The notes: a model not told the origin generated them from the letters alone. Shown: positions 1-9,762, counted from the first letter of the stretch. The stretch is 64,000 nucleotides of DNA from CAZMGB01 sp964565775 (GCA_964565775.1 CAZMGB010000008.1:1-64000), one strand, 5' to 3'. Numbers and translations are program-made.

Positions 1-60
1 CCCGGGGGCGCGCCCCCCCCCCCGGGCCCCCTCCCCCGCGGGGGGGAGAGGGGCGGCCGC
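1..60. other. Low-complexity G/C edge
   Basis: The first 60 bases are almost only G and C, with long C runs followed by G runs, and show no coding pattern. This looks like a contig edge or an assembly artefact more than a functional site. Confidence 0.5.
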
Positions 61-80
61 CAGGGGTCGAATTTCATGAC

Positions 81-108
81 CGAAGGCCAGGCTCAAGCCT
101 GGCCTTCG
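81..108. repeat. Perfect 12-bp inverted repeat
   Basis: CGAAGGCCAGGC and its exact reverse complement are separated by the 4-base loop TCAA. No T-run follows on either side, so it is not a textbook intrinsic terminator. It lies 111 bases before mutS and could end an upstream transcript or be a cruciform-type element. Confidence 0.6.
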
Positions 109-219
109 ACGTGCGAGGCCGCCCGGGGGATGTCGCGCTAGGCACCATCCCCATCCCGTCGTGTAGAATAGGGCAGGCCACCGCCCGCGGGACGCCAAGG
201 CTCGCCAGGGGACAGGGAC

Positions 220-2910
220 GTGTCTACCCCCATCCGACGCCAGTACCTCGACATCAAGCGCCGCTACCCCCACGCCATCGTCTTCTTCCGCCTCGGCGAC
301 TTCTACGAGACGTTCGACGACGACGCCAAGCTCTGCGCCCGTGAGCTGGACATCACCCTCACCTCCAAGCCGATGGGCAAGAACCTGCGAGTGCCCCTCG
401 CCGGCATCCCCCACCACGCCCTCGATAGCTACCTGGCGAAGCTCATCGGCAAGGGCCACAAGGTGGCGATCTGCGAGCAAATGGAGGACCCCAAGCAGGC
501 GAAGGGGCTCGTCGAGCGGCAGGTCGTGCGGGTGGTCACGCCGGGCACCGTCGTCGAGGGGAGCCTGCTGGACGAACGGGCCAACAACTACCTGGTAGCG
601 CTCGCCCCGGCGGGCGAGAAGGACGTCCCCAGGGGCCGCAGGGCGCGCCGCCGCGACGAGGCCAGCGGAGGTTGGGGCATCGCCTACGTTGACATCACCA
701 CGGGCGAGTTCGCCGTCACTCAGCTCGCCGCCTCGGACGTGGCGGCGGAGTTGGCCCGCCTGCGGCCCGCTGAGCTGCTGCTTCCGGAAGGGGCGGTCAC
801 GCCGGAGGGCTGGCCCGCCGCACAGAGCGGACGCGACGCCGTGCCTCCGACGATCCTCGACCCCTACTGGTTCGACATCGAGGAGGGCCGCCGCCTCCTC
901 CTGGAGCACTTTCAGGTGGCGTCACTGGAGGCCTTCGGGTGCGACGCGTGGCCCCTGGCGGTGGCGGCGGCGGGCGCCGTCCTCCGCTATCTCCAGGAGA
1001 ACCAGCGGGCCGCCCTCGGCCTCATCGCGGGCCTCTCCACCTACAACCCCACCTCGTTCATGGTGCTGGACAGCCAGACGCGGCGCAACCTCGAGATCTT
1101 CGCCGGCGGCCGCGACGCGAGGAAGGAAGACTCGCTTCTGGCCGTGCTGGACCAGACGAAGACGGTTCTCGGCGCGAGACTGCTGCGACGCTGGCTAGGG
1201 CAGGGGCTACTTGACATAACTGCGATCCGGGAGCGACAGTCGCTCGTCACTTACTTCTTCGAGAGCGCTGTCCGTCGCGGTCGGGTGCAGCAGGTCCTGG
1301 CGCGGGTGCCCGACCTGGAGCGGCTCTGCTCTCGCGTGACCGGGGGCATCGCCGGGCCACGCGAGCTCGTGGCGCTGCGGAGGGGGCTGGAGACGGTATC
1401 GCCGCTGCGTGAGGCGATCGACCGAGAGGGGAGCACAGATGTGAAAGGGCCGCTCGGGACGCTCCTCTCACGCCTCCAACCCTGCGAGGATGCCGTCTCC
1501 CTCATCGCCGACGCCATCGAGGACGACCCCGGCGCTACCCTGGAACAGGGGGAGGTGGTCCGCCGCGGCTTCTCGGAGGAGCTCGACCGCCTCCGCTCGC
1601 TGACCAGCGACGTCCGCCGCTACCTGGCCGAGCTGGAGGCCCGCGAGAAGGAGCGCACCGGCATCAGGTCGCTCAAGGTGGGCTACAACAGGGTCTTCGG
1701 CTACTACATCGAGGTCAGCAAGGCGAACCTGCGCCTGGTGCCGGACGACTACCAGCGGCGCCAGACCCTCGTGGGCGCCGAGAGGTTCGTTACGACGCAG
1801 CTCAAGGAGTACGAGAGCCAGATCCTGAACGCGCGCGAACGGATGACCGAGCTGGAATCAGCGGTCTTTCGCCAGGTCTGCGCCCAGGTGGGGGCCGTCG
1901 CCGACCGCATCCTCGCCCTGGCGGCGGCTATCGCCGAGGTCGACGTCTTCGTCGCCCTCGCGGAGTCGGCCGCGCGCTACGGCTACGTCCGCCCGGAGGT
2001 CACCGACGGCGACGAGATCGTCATCCGCGATGGCCGCCACCCGGTGGTGGAGCGAGCCCTCTCCGCAGCCACAGCGGCGCCGGGAGCGACGGCCGGGTTC
2101 GTCCCGAACGACGTCTTCCTCTCGAACGCGGAGAGCCAGATCATCGTGCTGACGGGGCCGAACATGGCCGGCAAGTCCACCTACCTCAGGCAGGTCGCCC
2201 TCATCGTCCTCCTCGCTCAGGTGGGCAGCTACGTGCCGGCCTCCTCCGCCTCCATCGGCATCGTCGACCGCATCTTCACCCGCGTCGGCGCGCAGGAGGA
2301 CATCGCATCCGGCCAATCGACTTTCCTGGTGGAGATGCTGGAGACGGCGAACATCCTCCACAACGCATCCCCCAGGTCACTCGTCATCCTCGACGAGATC
2401 GGGCGCGGCACCAGTACGTACGACGGCCTCGCGATCGCCCGGGCGGTGGTGGAATACCTCCACAACCGGCCGGAGCTGGCGGCCAAGACCCTCTTCGCCA
2501 CCCACTACCACGAGCTCGTGGAGCTAGCCTCGTTCCTGCCGCGGGTCAAGAACTACAACGTGGCCGTCAGCGAGGAAGGCGGTCGGGTGGTCTTCCTGCG
2601 CAAGATCGTGCCGGGCGGCTCCGACAGAAGCTACGGCGTCCACGTGGCTGAGCTGGCGGGCCTGCCCAAGGCGGTGATCCAGCGGGCCTGGGACGTGCTG
2701 GCGGCCCTCGAGGCGACGCACGACGGCCGCAGCGCCCCCTCCGGAGCGAAGCGGCGCAGCCCTCCGGCCGAGCAGCTCTCGCTATTCGCCCCCGGCGCGC
2801 CAATTCTGGAAGAGCTGGCTGGCCTCGACGTGGACTCGCTGACGCCCCTCCAGGCGATCACGAAGCTCTACGAACTGCGGGAGCGCGCGAAGAATCCGCC
2901 GGGCGGCTAG
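220..2910 (+). CDS. mutS: DNA mismatch repair protein MutS
   Basis: This 896-residue MutS recognises base mismatches and small loops and starts mismatch repair with MutL. The mismatch-reading motif Phe28-Tyr29-Glu30 sits in the N-terminal domain. The C-terminal ABC-type ATPase has its Walker A motif GPNMAGKS at 646-653, followed by the DEIGRGTSTYDG Walker B/D-loop and the THYHEL switch region. The length is normal for a full MutS1. The start is GTG, preceded by AGGGGACAGG at suitable spacing. The C-terminus (about 805-896) is the usual variable tail. It converges on the subtilisin gene with only 16 bases between stops; mutL follows about 1.6 kb downstream on the same strand, so the two are probably separate transcripts. 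Confidence 0.98.
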   Translation: MSTPIRRQYLDIKRRYPHAIVFFRLGDFYETFDDDAKLCARELDITLTSKPMGKNLRVPLAGIPHHALDSYLAKLIGKGHKVAICEQMEDPKQAKGLVERQVVRVVTPGTVVEGSLLDERANNYLVALAPAGEKDVPRGRRARRRDEASGGWGIAYVDITTGEFAVTQLAASDVAAELARLRPAELLLPEGAVTPEGWPAAQSGRDAVPPTILDPYWFDIEEGRRLLLEHFQVASLEAFGCDAWPLAVAAAGAVLRYLQENQRAALGLIAGLSTYNPTSFMVLDSQTRRNLEIFAGGRDARKEDSLLAVLDQTKTVLGARLLRRWLGQGLLDITAIRERQSLVTYFFESAVRRGRVQQVLARVPDLERLCSRVTGGIAGPRELVALRRGLETVSPLREAIDREGSTDVKGPLGTLLSRLQPCEDAVSLIADAIEDDPGATLEQGEVVRRGFSEELDRLRSLTSDVRRYLAELEAREKERTGIRSLKVGYNRVFGYYIEVSKANLRLVPDDYQRRQTLVGAERFVTTQLKEYESQILNARERMTELESAVFRQVCAQVGAVADRILALAAAIAEVDVFVALAESAARYGYVRPEVTDGDEIVIRDGRHPVVERALSAATAAPGATAGFVPNDVFLSNAESQIIVLTGPNMAGKSTYLRQVALIVLLAQVGSYVPASSASIGIVDRIFTRVGAQEDIASGQSTFLVEMLETANILHNASPRSLVILDEIGRGTSTYDGLAIARAVVEYLHNRPELAAKTLFATHYHELVELASFLPRVKNYNVAVSEEGGRVVFLRKIVPGGSDRSYGVHVAELAGLPKAVIQRAWDVLAALEATHDGRSAPSGAKRRSPPAEQLSLFAPGAPILEELAGLDVDSLTPLQAITKLYELRERAKNPPGG

Positions 2911-2926
2911 CCTCGGCGGGCCAGCG

Positions 2927-4372
2927 TTAGCCCTTGCTCACCCCGGCGACCCCAATGCGGAAAGGAACGCGCTTCAGCGCCTGGCTCATACTGATCCGTC
3001 CGGCGCCGTCCCAGTTGGCGGTAGGGCCGTCGGGCAGGGGCTGGGCCGTCGACTTTATGATCGCCCGCACCTCCTCGACGCTCAGCAAGGGGTTGAAGGA
3101 GCGTATGAGGGCGGCCAGGGCCGAGACGTGCGCCGACGCGAAGGACGAGCCGCTCGACATTGCGTAGGGCTGCCCTTCAATGCACCGCCAGTTCCGGCCA
3201 CAGAACGCGAGGGGCACTGTGCTCACGATCTGAATCCCGGGCGCAGCCACGTCCACCTCAGGCCCCCAGTTGCTGAAGCCCGCCCTGGCATCCGGCGAGT
3301 TGAGCCCCGAGGCCGCCACCGCCAGCACCTCCGGGTAGCGGGCGGGGAAAAGGACGCCCTCGCTGCCTTCGTTGCCCGTGGGGGCCACCAGGACCGTTCC
3401 CAGCAGGTCGTGCGCCTTCTTGACGGCGTCATGCAGGGTGACCGAGTCCTCCTCACCGCCGAAGCTCAGGTTGATGACCGACGCGCCCATCTTGGCTGCG
3501 TACATGATGCCGGCCGCCACGTCGGCGACGGTTCCCGCGCCCGTGCAGTCGAGAACCCTGACCGGCATGAGTGAGACGCCGGAAGCGCCGCCGGCCACTC
3601 CCAGGCCGTTGCCGGTGACGGCCCCTATGACGCCGGCGACGAACGTGCCGTGTCCGTTCTCGTCCTCGATCCGGTTGTTGGGGATGGGGGGGCCGGGCTC
3701 GCACGAAGGGTCTATGCTGGCGGGGTCGACGAAGTTGCAGCCGTTGACGTCGTCCACGCAACCGTTCCCATCATCATCGACGCCATTCCCCAGCACTTCC
3801 GCTCCGTTTTGCCAGATCTGGCCCTGCAGGTCGGGATGGCCCACGTCCACTCCCGTGTCCAGGACCGCCACGATCACAGACGAACTGCCTGATCCCATCT
3901 CCCAGGCCTCGGGGGCTCCGATGAGGTCGTAGTAGGACTGCTGCAGGTCGTATAGGGGGTCGTCGGGGGCATCGGCGGCCCGCAGCGAGTAGTTGGGCTC
4001 CGCGTACTCAACCAGGGGCAGCCCCTCGTAGTAGCGCGTCGCCTCGCTCAAGGGCATGGCCCCGCCGACCCTCAGCTTCGCCACCCCCAGCGATTCGATG
4101 CGCCCAACCTCCTCGGCGCCGATGAGCTTGTTCGCCAGGCCGCTGGCGAACTGAGTCCCAGGGCGGAATTTCACGAGCAGCTCGTCTGTTGCCGTCCGCG
4201 TTTGCTCCGGACCGGCCCCTTCCCCTTCGCCGGCAGGGCCTGCCGCCGCCTGAACAGCGGGGGAGATGACGGCGCCCGCCTCCGGCCCTCCGCCGGAGGG
4301 GCCCTCGGCGAGGGAGCTGGAGACGACGAAGGTCAGGGCGACCAACACCAGACCCTTGCCGAGCTTGCTCAT
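2927..4372 (-). CDS. Exported subtilisin-like S8 serine protease
   Basis: This 481-residue secreted protease starts at the ATG that gives a clear signal peptide (MSKLGKG then a hydrophobic stretch to about 22). A low-complexity Gly/Ala/Glu linker and a fervidolysin-like propeptide (about 62-131) follow. The catalytic triad is Asp172 (AVLDTGV), His241 (NGHGT) and Ser410 (GSSFA), with Asn334 as oxyanion residue. An Asp/Asn-rich insert at 197-216 (DDDGNG) resembles a calcium-binding loop. Six cysteines in the mature part could form disulfides. The open frame extends further upstream, but that extension runs into mutL and has no signal peptide at its start. Divergent from mutL with about 106 bases between starts. 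The substrate is unknown. Confidence 0.93.
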   Translation of the reverse strand: MSKLGKGLVLVALTFVVSSSLAEGPSGGGPEAGAVISPAVQAAAGPAGEGEGAGPEQTRTATDELLVKFRPGTQFASGLANKLIGAEEVGRIESLGVAKLRVGGAMPLSEATRYYEGLPLVEYAEPNYSLRAADAPDDPLYDLQQSYYDLIGAPEAWEMGSGSSSVIVAVLDTGVDVGHPDLQGQIWQNGAEVLGNGVDDDGNGCVDDVNGCNFVDPASIDPSCEPGPPIPNNRIEDENGHGTFVAGVIGAVTGNGLGVAGGASGVSLMPVRVLDCTGAGTVADVAAGIMYAAKMGASVINLSFGGEEDSVTLHDAVKKAHDLLGTVLVAPTGNEGSEGVLFPARYPEVLAVAASGLNSPDARAGFSNWGPEVDVAAPGIQIVSTVPLAFCGRNWRCIEGQPYAMSSGSSFASAHVSALAALIRSFNPLLSVEEVRAIIKSTAQPLPDGPTANWDGAGRISMSQALKRVPFRIGVAGVSKG

Positions 4373-4478
4373 CCTCGAACCTTGACTCCAGGCATCGTGC
4401 CCACAATAGATCGAGGGTAATCGAGCGTCAGGGTGAAAGCAAGATGGCCTGTGATAAAATGGCGGCTCGGAGGTCCCG

Positions 4479-6218
4479 TTGGGCATTCGGCTGCTTGAAC
4501 CCCAAGTCGTGGCCAAGATCGCCGCCGGCGAGGTCATCGAGCGCCCGGCCTCGGTCGTCAAGGAGCTCGTCGAAAACGCCCTTGACGCCGGGGCAACGCA
4601 GATCTCCGTCGAAGCCGGCCAGGGCGGCCTCGAGTTCATCCGCGTGAGCGACAACGGCTGCGGCATCGCGGCCCAGGAGCTGAGACTCGCCTTCGAGAGA
4701 TACGCGACCAGCAAGCTGGCCGACGAGTCGGGCCTCGACCGGATCGCCACCCTGGGCTTCCGCGGCGAGGCCCTTCCCAGCATAGCGGCGGTCGCCGACC
4801 TGGAGCTGGTGTCGCGTCCGCCCGACGCTCTGAGCGGCGCCTACATCCGCCTCGATGGCGGCCAGGTACGCGAGGACGGCTCCCGCGGCGCCGCGACCGG
4901 CACCGTCGTCACGGTGCGGCGTCTCTTCCGCCGCCAGCCAGCACGACTGAAGTTCCTCCGCTCTCCGCACGCGGAGGCTGGCCAGATCGCCACGGTCGTC
5001 ACCCATTACGCACTAGCCTATCCGGAGGTTCGCCTCTCCCTGAGCGTGGACGGCCGCCAGACTCTGCGGACGCCCGGCAGCGGCGACCGGCGCGACGCCG
5101 TGGCCGGCGCCTACGGTCCAAAGCTGGCAGCGCTCATGCTCGCCGCCTCCGATGGGGCCCAGGACATCGCCGGGACCAGCGAGATCTCCGTGTCTGGTCT
5201 CATCAGCCCTCCCGAGGTGTCGCGAGCTAACCGAAGCTACATCAGCCTCTTCGTCAACCGTCGCTGGGTGCGCAGCCGCTCCCTAACCTACGCCGTCGAG
5301 GAAGCCTATCGCGGCCTGCTGCCGACGGGGCACTTCCCCATCGCTGTCGTCGACATCCGCCTCCCTACAACTGAGGTCGATGTCAACGTTCACCCGACGA
5401 AAGCGGAGGTGCGGCTGCGCCGTGAGCGAGAGGTCTTCGCGGCCGTACAGCGAAGGCTCCGGCGCACTCTGGCCGACCAGGCGCCCGTGCCCTCCTTCGC
5501 ACCCACTCCCGCCTGGGGCAGCGCTGGCGTTGCCACGCCAGCGCCTGAAGCACCCACGGCCGCCACGCCACCAGCTCCCTCACCCTCGGCGCCATCCTCG
5601 CTCCCATTCGCCGCGCGGTCGCAGCCGGGGCCGTCTCTCCTGCCGCAGGTGCCCCTGCTGCGGCCGCTGGGACAGGTGGGCAGCACGTACATAGTCGCCG
5701 AGGGCCCCGACGGCATGTACATGATCGACCAGCACGCTGCCCACGAGCGTGTCCTCTACGAGCGGCTCCTGGCCGCCCGACGGCAGCGCGCCGTCGAGGT
5801 CCAGGGCCTGCTCGAGCCGGCGACGGTGGAGCTCTCGCTGCGCCAGGACGAGCTGTGGCGCGAGTCCAGCCAGGAGCTGAGCGAGCTGGGATTCGCGCTC
5901 GAGCCCTTCGGCGGCCGAACGTACCTCGTCCGCAGCGTACCGGCGGTCCTGGCGGGGCGGGAGGCCGGACAGGCGCTCCTGGAGCTCCTGGACCTCCTGG
6001 GCCGCGATGAGGGGTCTTCCGGCCGCAGCGAGCGGGCCGCGGCGTCGCTGGCCTGCCACGCAGCCGTCCGCGCCGGCCAGAGCCTCGCGCCCGAGGAGAT
6101 GCGCGAGCTCATTCGGAGCCTCGAAAGGTGCGAGCTGCCGCGCACCTGTCCCCACGGCCGGCCGACGATGATCCACCTCAGTGCCGACGCCCTGGCGAAG
6201 CAGTTCCGGCGCCGGTGA
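4479..6218 (+). CDS. mutL: DNA mismatch repair protein MutL (endonuclease type)
   Basis: This 579-residue MutL couples MutS recognition to strand incision. The N-terminal GHKL ATPase has NALDAGAT, DNGCGI and GFRGEAL. A Pro/Ala-rich linker runs from about 335 to 390. The C-terminal domain carries the metal-dependent nicking motif DQHA(x2)E(x4)E at 417-428 and the zinc-site motif CPHGRPT at 557-563, so this MutL should cut DNA itself, as in bacteria that lack MutH. The start is TTG, with GGAGG six bases upstream; no better in-frame start exists without losing the conserved N-terminus. The ACR motif reads ACHAAVRAG, a mild variant. No mutH lies in the window. Confidence 0.97.
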   Translation: MGIRLLEPQVVAKIAAGEVIERPASVVKELVENALDAGATQISVEAGQGGLEFIRVSDNGCGIAAQELRLAFERYATSKLADESGLDRIATLGFRGEALPSIAAVADLELVSRPPDALSGAYIRLDGGQVREDGSRGAATGTVVTVRRLFRRQPARLKFLRSPHAEAGQIATVVTHYALAYPEVRLSLSVDGRQTLRTPGSGDRRDAVAGAYGPKLAALMLAASDGAQDIAGTSEISVSGLISPPEVSRANRSYISLFVNRRWVRSRSLTYAVEEAYRGLLPTGHFPIAVVDIRLPTTEVDVNVHPTKAEVRLRREREVFAAVQRRLRRTLADQAPVPSFAPTPAWGSAGVATPAPEAPTAATPPAPSPSAPSSLPFAARSQPGPSLLPQVPLLRPLGQVGSTYIVAEGPDGMYMIDQHAAHERVLYERLLAARRQRAVEVQGLLEPATVELSLRQDELWRESSQELSELGFALEPFGGRTYLVRSVPAVLAGREAGQALLELLDLLGRDEGSSGRSERAAASLACHAAVRAGQSLAPEEMRELIRSLERCELPRTCPHGRPTMIHLSADALAKQFRRR

Positions 6219-6258
6219 GCCCCATCATCGGGGAAAGGAGGGCGGCCTCGCGCCGGGG

Positions 6259-7704
6259 CTAATCTGCGGGCGGGCCCTCGCGGCCGCGCTGCCAGTTGAG
6301 CACCTGCTTCAGGGCCTGAGCCGTCCGGCTCACGGTCGGGAAGCCGGGCACTCCCATCTCATAGCACTTCTCGATGAAGACGTTGGTCGCATCCAGGCCC
6401 CGCGCCGTCATGGGCGGTTGCGTCACGACAACCAGAGGCTTGGGCAGAGTGGGGAGAGTGGCCGCTATCGCCCCGGCTATCTCTTCGACACGCTTGCCGA
6501 TATCGTCGCCGCGCGCGGCCGGCCCCCAGTCGAAGCCGACGTTAAACGCCACGACGTCGATGTTCGGCGCCTCCGCCACGAGGCGGATTGTGTCCATCAT
6601 CAGGGCGATTCCGTTGCGGCCGGACCAGATGACGTTGGTGTCGATGGGGTTGCCCACGCTCGTGCCGGCGAGAGGCGTGAATCCCTTCAGGCGCTGCTGG
6701 GTATCGTCGGGCAGAGCCGGCACCTGAAGGCCGGCGTCGGCCGCCTCGTCGGCCGCCAGGACGCTGCGGCCGCCGCCTCCGCCGATGATGCCCAGTCTCG
6801 GGCCCGGTACGAGCCGCAGGAAGCGCAGGACGAGCGCAACGTCCGCCAGCTCCTCCAGGCTTTCGACGCGCATGGCGCCCACCTGGCGACAAAGCGCGTC
6901 GAAGATGTCCAGAGAGCCCGCCAAGCTCCCCGTATGGGAGTTAGCGGCTCTGCCGCCCGCCTCGGTGCGGCCGGCCTTGAGGATGACGACCGGCTTGGCC
7001 GCCGCGGCCTCGATCAGGGCGCGGAAGAAGCGCCGGCCGTCCTTCACACCCTCGATGTAGGCGGCGATGATCTCCGTCTCGGGGTCGGCCCCGCAGTACT
7101 GGAAGAAATCGCTCTCGTCGAGGTCGGCGGCGTTGCCGTAGCTGATGACCTTGCTGAACCGCAGACCGCGCGCGGAGGTGTGATGCACGAACTCGCCCGC
7201 GTTGGCGCCGCTCTGGGAGATGAACGCGACCGGCCCCGGCTCCCGCGGAAAGTCCGGGAAGAACGAGAGCTTGTGAGCCGGTACGTAGAGGCCCATGCAG
7301 TTGGGCCCAATGATACGCACCCCCAGCTCGCGCGCCCGGAGGAGCACCCGCTGCTCCAGCTCCGTCCACTCCTCCTCGCCCGTCTCGCTGAAGCCGGCGG
7401 TGAAGAGGTGGAGCACCTTCACGCCCTTGGCCCCGCAGTCTTCGACCAGTTGCGGCACCGCCGCCGCCGGCACGCTCGATATGACGTAGTCCACCGGCCC
7501 CGGGACGGCGCTCAGGCTGGGATAGCAGGGCAGGCCGGCGACTTCGTCGGCCTTTGGGTTTACGGGGTAGATGGCGCCGGGGAAGTCGAAGGCCTTGAGG
7601 GCAGCGAGGAATATGCTGCCGAAGCCCATGCCCCTGGAGGCGCCCGCCACCGCCAGCGAGCGGGGGTGGAAGATGTAGTCGAGGTCTAGCGCCTGCTCGC
7701 GCAA
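6259..7704 (-). CDS. ADP-forming acyl-CoA synthetase alpha-like protein
   Basis: This 481-residue protein has the CoA-binding Rossmann domain (about 10-135, opening with FHPRSLAVAGAS) and the two succinyl-CoA-ligase-like domains of the NDP-forming acetyl-CoA synthetase alpha subunit. The phosphorylated histidine is conserved as His257 in NSHTGSLAG, which matches the family position. The ATP-grasp beta part is absent and no separate beta gene lies next to it, so the partner is elsewhere or the protein works differently. The substrate cannot be read from sequence. The start is TTG; a GGAACGG stretch lies upstream. It sits downstream of the MetE-like pair on the same strand after about 95 bases, so read-through is possible. 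Confidence 0.85.
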   Translation of the reverse strand: MREQALDLDYIFHPRSLAVAGASRGMGFGSIFLAALKAFDFPGAIYPVNPKADEVAGLPCYPSLSAVPGPVDYVISSVPAAAVPQLVEDCGAKGVKVLHLFTAGFSETGEEEWTELEQRVLLRARELGVRIIGPNCMGLYVPAHKLSFFPDFPREPGPVAFISQSGANAGEFVHHTSARGLRFSKVISYGNAADLDESDFFQYCGADPETEIIAAYIEGVKDGRRFFRALIEAAAAKPVVILKAGRTEAGGRAANSHTGSLAGSLDIFDALCRQVGAMRVESLEELADVALVLRFLRLVPGPRLGIIGGGGGRSVLAADEAADAGLQVPALPDDTQQRLKGFTPLAGTSVGNPIDTNVIWSGRNGIALMMDTIRLVAEAPNIDVVAFNVGFDWGPAARGDDIGKRVEEIAGAIAATLPTLPKPLVVVTQPPMTARGLDATNVFIEKCYEMGVPGFPTVSRTAQALKQVLNWQRGREGPPAD

Positions 7705-7798
7705 CTCGCTACCGTTCCAGGCGATGCCCCCGGAGGCACGATGGCCGCTGCCTCCAGGCGCCGGAAGCGAGGGGCCGCGCTTTCGGCGATTCGCATCC

Positions 7799-8776
7799 CT
7801 AGTCGATCCCTTTCTCCCGCTTCACCGCCCGCACCGCCTCCACCATCACGCGCAGCTTCGCGGCTGCCTCATCCCAGCTTCGGGTCTTGAGGCCACAGTC
7901 CGGGTTGATGAGGACACGCTCGGGGGGAAGAACCTCAAGAGTCCGAAGAATGCCGTCCTTGACCTCCTCCAGCGACTCCACCTCGTGCGTATGGACATCG
8001 ATAACGCCCGCGCCGAGGTCCATGGTGAAGGGGGTCTTCCGGAACAGCTCCAGCAGCCGGAAATCGGTGTTCTTGAGAGCCAGGTTGGTCTCCTGTACGG
8101 GTATGCGCAGCATGTCAAGATAGATGCGCTCCACGTCGCCGTAGCAGATGTGGATGACGGTCTTGGCGGAGAGACCCTTGCTGACTATGCCGATGGCCTC
8201 GATTGCCACCTCCAGGTCCTCGTCCGGCCGCGTGTGCAGCGCCGGCTCGTCGATCTGGATGTAGCGAGCGCCGGCCCGGTCCAGCTCCAGCGCCTCGCGG
8301 CGCATCACGCGCGCCATGTCGAGCACAGCCTGCGAGCGAGTCTCATAGTGGTCATCGAAGGACCACTCGACCATAGTGTAGGGGCCCGTGAGCATCCCCT
8401 TCACCGGCTTCTCGGTGAGGCTCTGAGCGAACTTCCACATCTCCACCGTCATCGAGCCGGTCCAGCTCAGCGGGCCGGTGATCACCGGCTTGTGATAGTA
8501 GCGGTTGCCATAGGAGCGGACGAGGCCGCCGATGGCCATGCTCTCCAACTGCTCGGCGAAGAAGGCGACCATATCGCCGCGCTCCATCTCGCCGTCCACC
8601 AGGATGTCGAGGCCGATCTCCTCCTGGAGTGCAATGACCTCACGGGTGGCCCGGCGTTCCAGCTCCGACAGCTCCTCGCGCGAGAGCCGCCCGGCGGTGT
8701 ATTCGTTGCGCGCCTTCTGGAGATAGGGTGGCTTGGGCATGCTGCCGATCGATGTGGTAAGAAGGCCTGAGCTCAT
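7799..8776 (-). CDS. Core MetE-like methyltransferase with intact zinc site
   Basis: This 325-residue protein corresponds to the catalytic C-terminal half of cobalamin-independent methionine synthase. The zinc ligands are visible as His209-x-Cys211 (VIHICYGD), Glu229 and Cys294 (NPDCGLKTR), and QIDEP lies at 174-178. Stand-alone short MetE proteins of this kind (core-MetE) are known from Chloroflexota and archaea and can take methyl groups from a corrinoid donor. A role in methionine synthesis is therefore likely but inferred. The start ATG overlaps the stop of the upstream paralogue as ATGA, which indicates translational coupling. The substrate could also be another thiol. Confidence 0.85.
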   Translation of the reverse strand: MSSGLLTTSIGSMPKPPYLQKARNEYTAGRLSREELSELERRATREVIALQEEIGLDILVDGEMERGDMVAFFAEQLESMAIGGLVRSYGNRYYHKPVITGPLSWTGSMTVEMWKFAQSLTEKPVKGMLTGPYTMVEWSFDDHYETRSQAVLDMARVMRREALELDRAGARYIQIDEPALHTRPDEDLEVAIEAIGIVSKGLSAKTVIHICYGDVERIYLDMLRIPVQETNLALKNTDFRLLELFRKTPFTMDLGAGVIDVHTHEVESLEEVKDGILRTLEVLPPERVLINPDCGLKTRSWDEAAAKLRVMVEAVRAVKREKGID

Positions 8777-9747
8777 CCCAGCACCTCCCGAGAACGCCGC
8801 GCTCCCTCGACCATGCGGGCCAGCTTCGCCTGTGCCACCTCACGCGGCAGGAACTCCAGCCCGCAGTTGGGGCTCAGGTGGACTTTGTCCAGGGGGACAG
8901 ACTCGCTGACGAGCCTAACCTTATCGACAATAGCTTCCACTGTCTCCATCTTCGTGTTGCGGGCATCGATGAGGCCCAGGCCCAGCGTCTTGGTGAACTG
9001 CGCCTGCTTCAGCAGGTCGAAGTTCTTCGGCCCCATCACGAAATCCAGCCCGACGATCTCGAACGGCAGGTCCAGCACCGCCGGGTAGATGCCGTCCGCA
9101 TCGCCGAAGTAGATGTACAGCGCTTTCTCCGCATGCACATCCTCGACCGCCCGGGCTAGGGCAGCACGGAAGAGGAAGAAGTCTTCCTTGTGCTTGACGA
9201 TGGCGGGCTCGTTGAGCTGGATCAGGGGCGCGCCGGCCTCCTGAAGAGCGAGCGCTTCCTCTCGTAGAGCAGCGGCGAACGCCATCACGCAGTCCTCGAG
9301 GGATGCGTAGTGCCTGTCGAGCGACTGGCGGGCCAGCGTGTAGGGCCCCGGCAGCACAGCCTTGACCGGCCGCGCGCTGTGCTCCCCGGCGAAGCGATAG
9401 TCGGCGACAGTGATGGGCCCGGTCCAGGCCACGTCGCCCTCTATCACAGGTTGGCGATAGTAGGTGTTGGTGTCGAAGAAGCGGACGAGTCCGTCGATGG
9501 ACACCCCGGTGAGACGCCGCGCGATGTAGGTCTGGTCGTCCTCCCAGCGAACCTGCCCGTCGGTGATGATGTCGAGACCCGCCTGCACCTGCTCCTCGAT
9601 CACCTCGACGGTGACCTCGTCCTCAACCCGGTGCAGCTCCTCCAGCGTGATCTCGCCCCGCTCGAAACGGTTGATGGCATTCCGCAGTCTGGCGGGGCGG
9701 GGCCGATTCGGGATCTTAGGGTAGTTGCCTACGACAGTCGTTAGCAC
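8773..9747 (-). CDS. MetE-like paralogue lacking most zinc ligands
   Basis: This 324-residue TIM-barrel protein is clearly homologous to the gene it overlaps (shared GPYT, LNEPAI against IDEPAL, SPNCGLE against NPDCGLK). The His-x-Cys zinc pair is replaced by Tyr211-x-Tyr213 (YIYFGD) and the glutamate ligand is not kept; only the last Cys (295) remains. It recalls the N-terminal half of full-length MetE, which is also a barrel without zinc. It may be a structural or folate/corrinoid-binding partner of the downstream protein, or have another activity. It is the first gene of the pair and overlaps it by four bases, preceded by a structured leader. Confidence 0.75.
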   Translation of the reverse strand: MLTTVVGNYPKIPNRPRPARLRNAINRFERGEITLEELHRVEDEVTVEVIEEQVQAGLDIITDGQVRWEDDQTYIARRLTGVSIDGLVRFFDTNTYYRQPVIEGDVAWTGPITVADYRFAGEHSARPVKAVLPGPYTLARQSLDRHYASLEDCVMAFAAALREEALALQEAGAPLIQLNEPAIVKHKEDFFLFRAALARAVEDVHAEKALYIYFGDADGIYPAVLDLPFEIVGLDFVMGPKNFDLLKQAQFTKTLGLGLIDARNTKMETVEAIVDKVRLVSESVPLDKVHLSPNCGLEFLPREVAQAKLARMVEGARRSREVLG

Positions 9748-9762
9748 CGACGAAGTCCGGCT

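Noticed and set aside
6181..7689. Long plus-strand open frame of about 500 codons opposite the CoA-synthetase-like gene
   Set aside because: High GC creates long antisense frames; the composition is unlike a protein and the minus-strand gene has clear family motifs.
7799..9747. The two MetE-like genes as one full-length MetE split by a frameshift
   Set aside because: Each has its own complete N-terminus and stop, and the ATGA overlap is a normal coupling arrangement.
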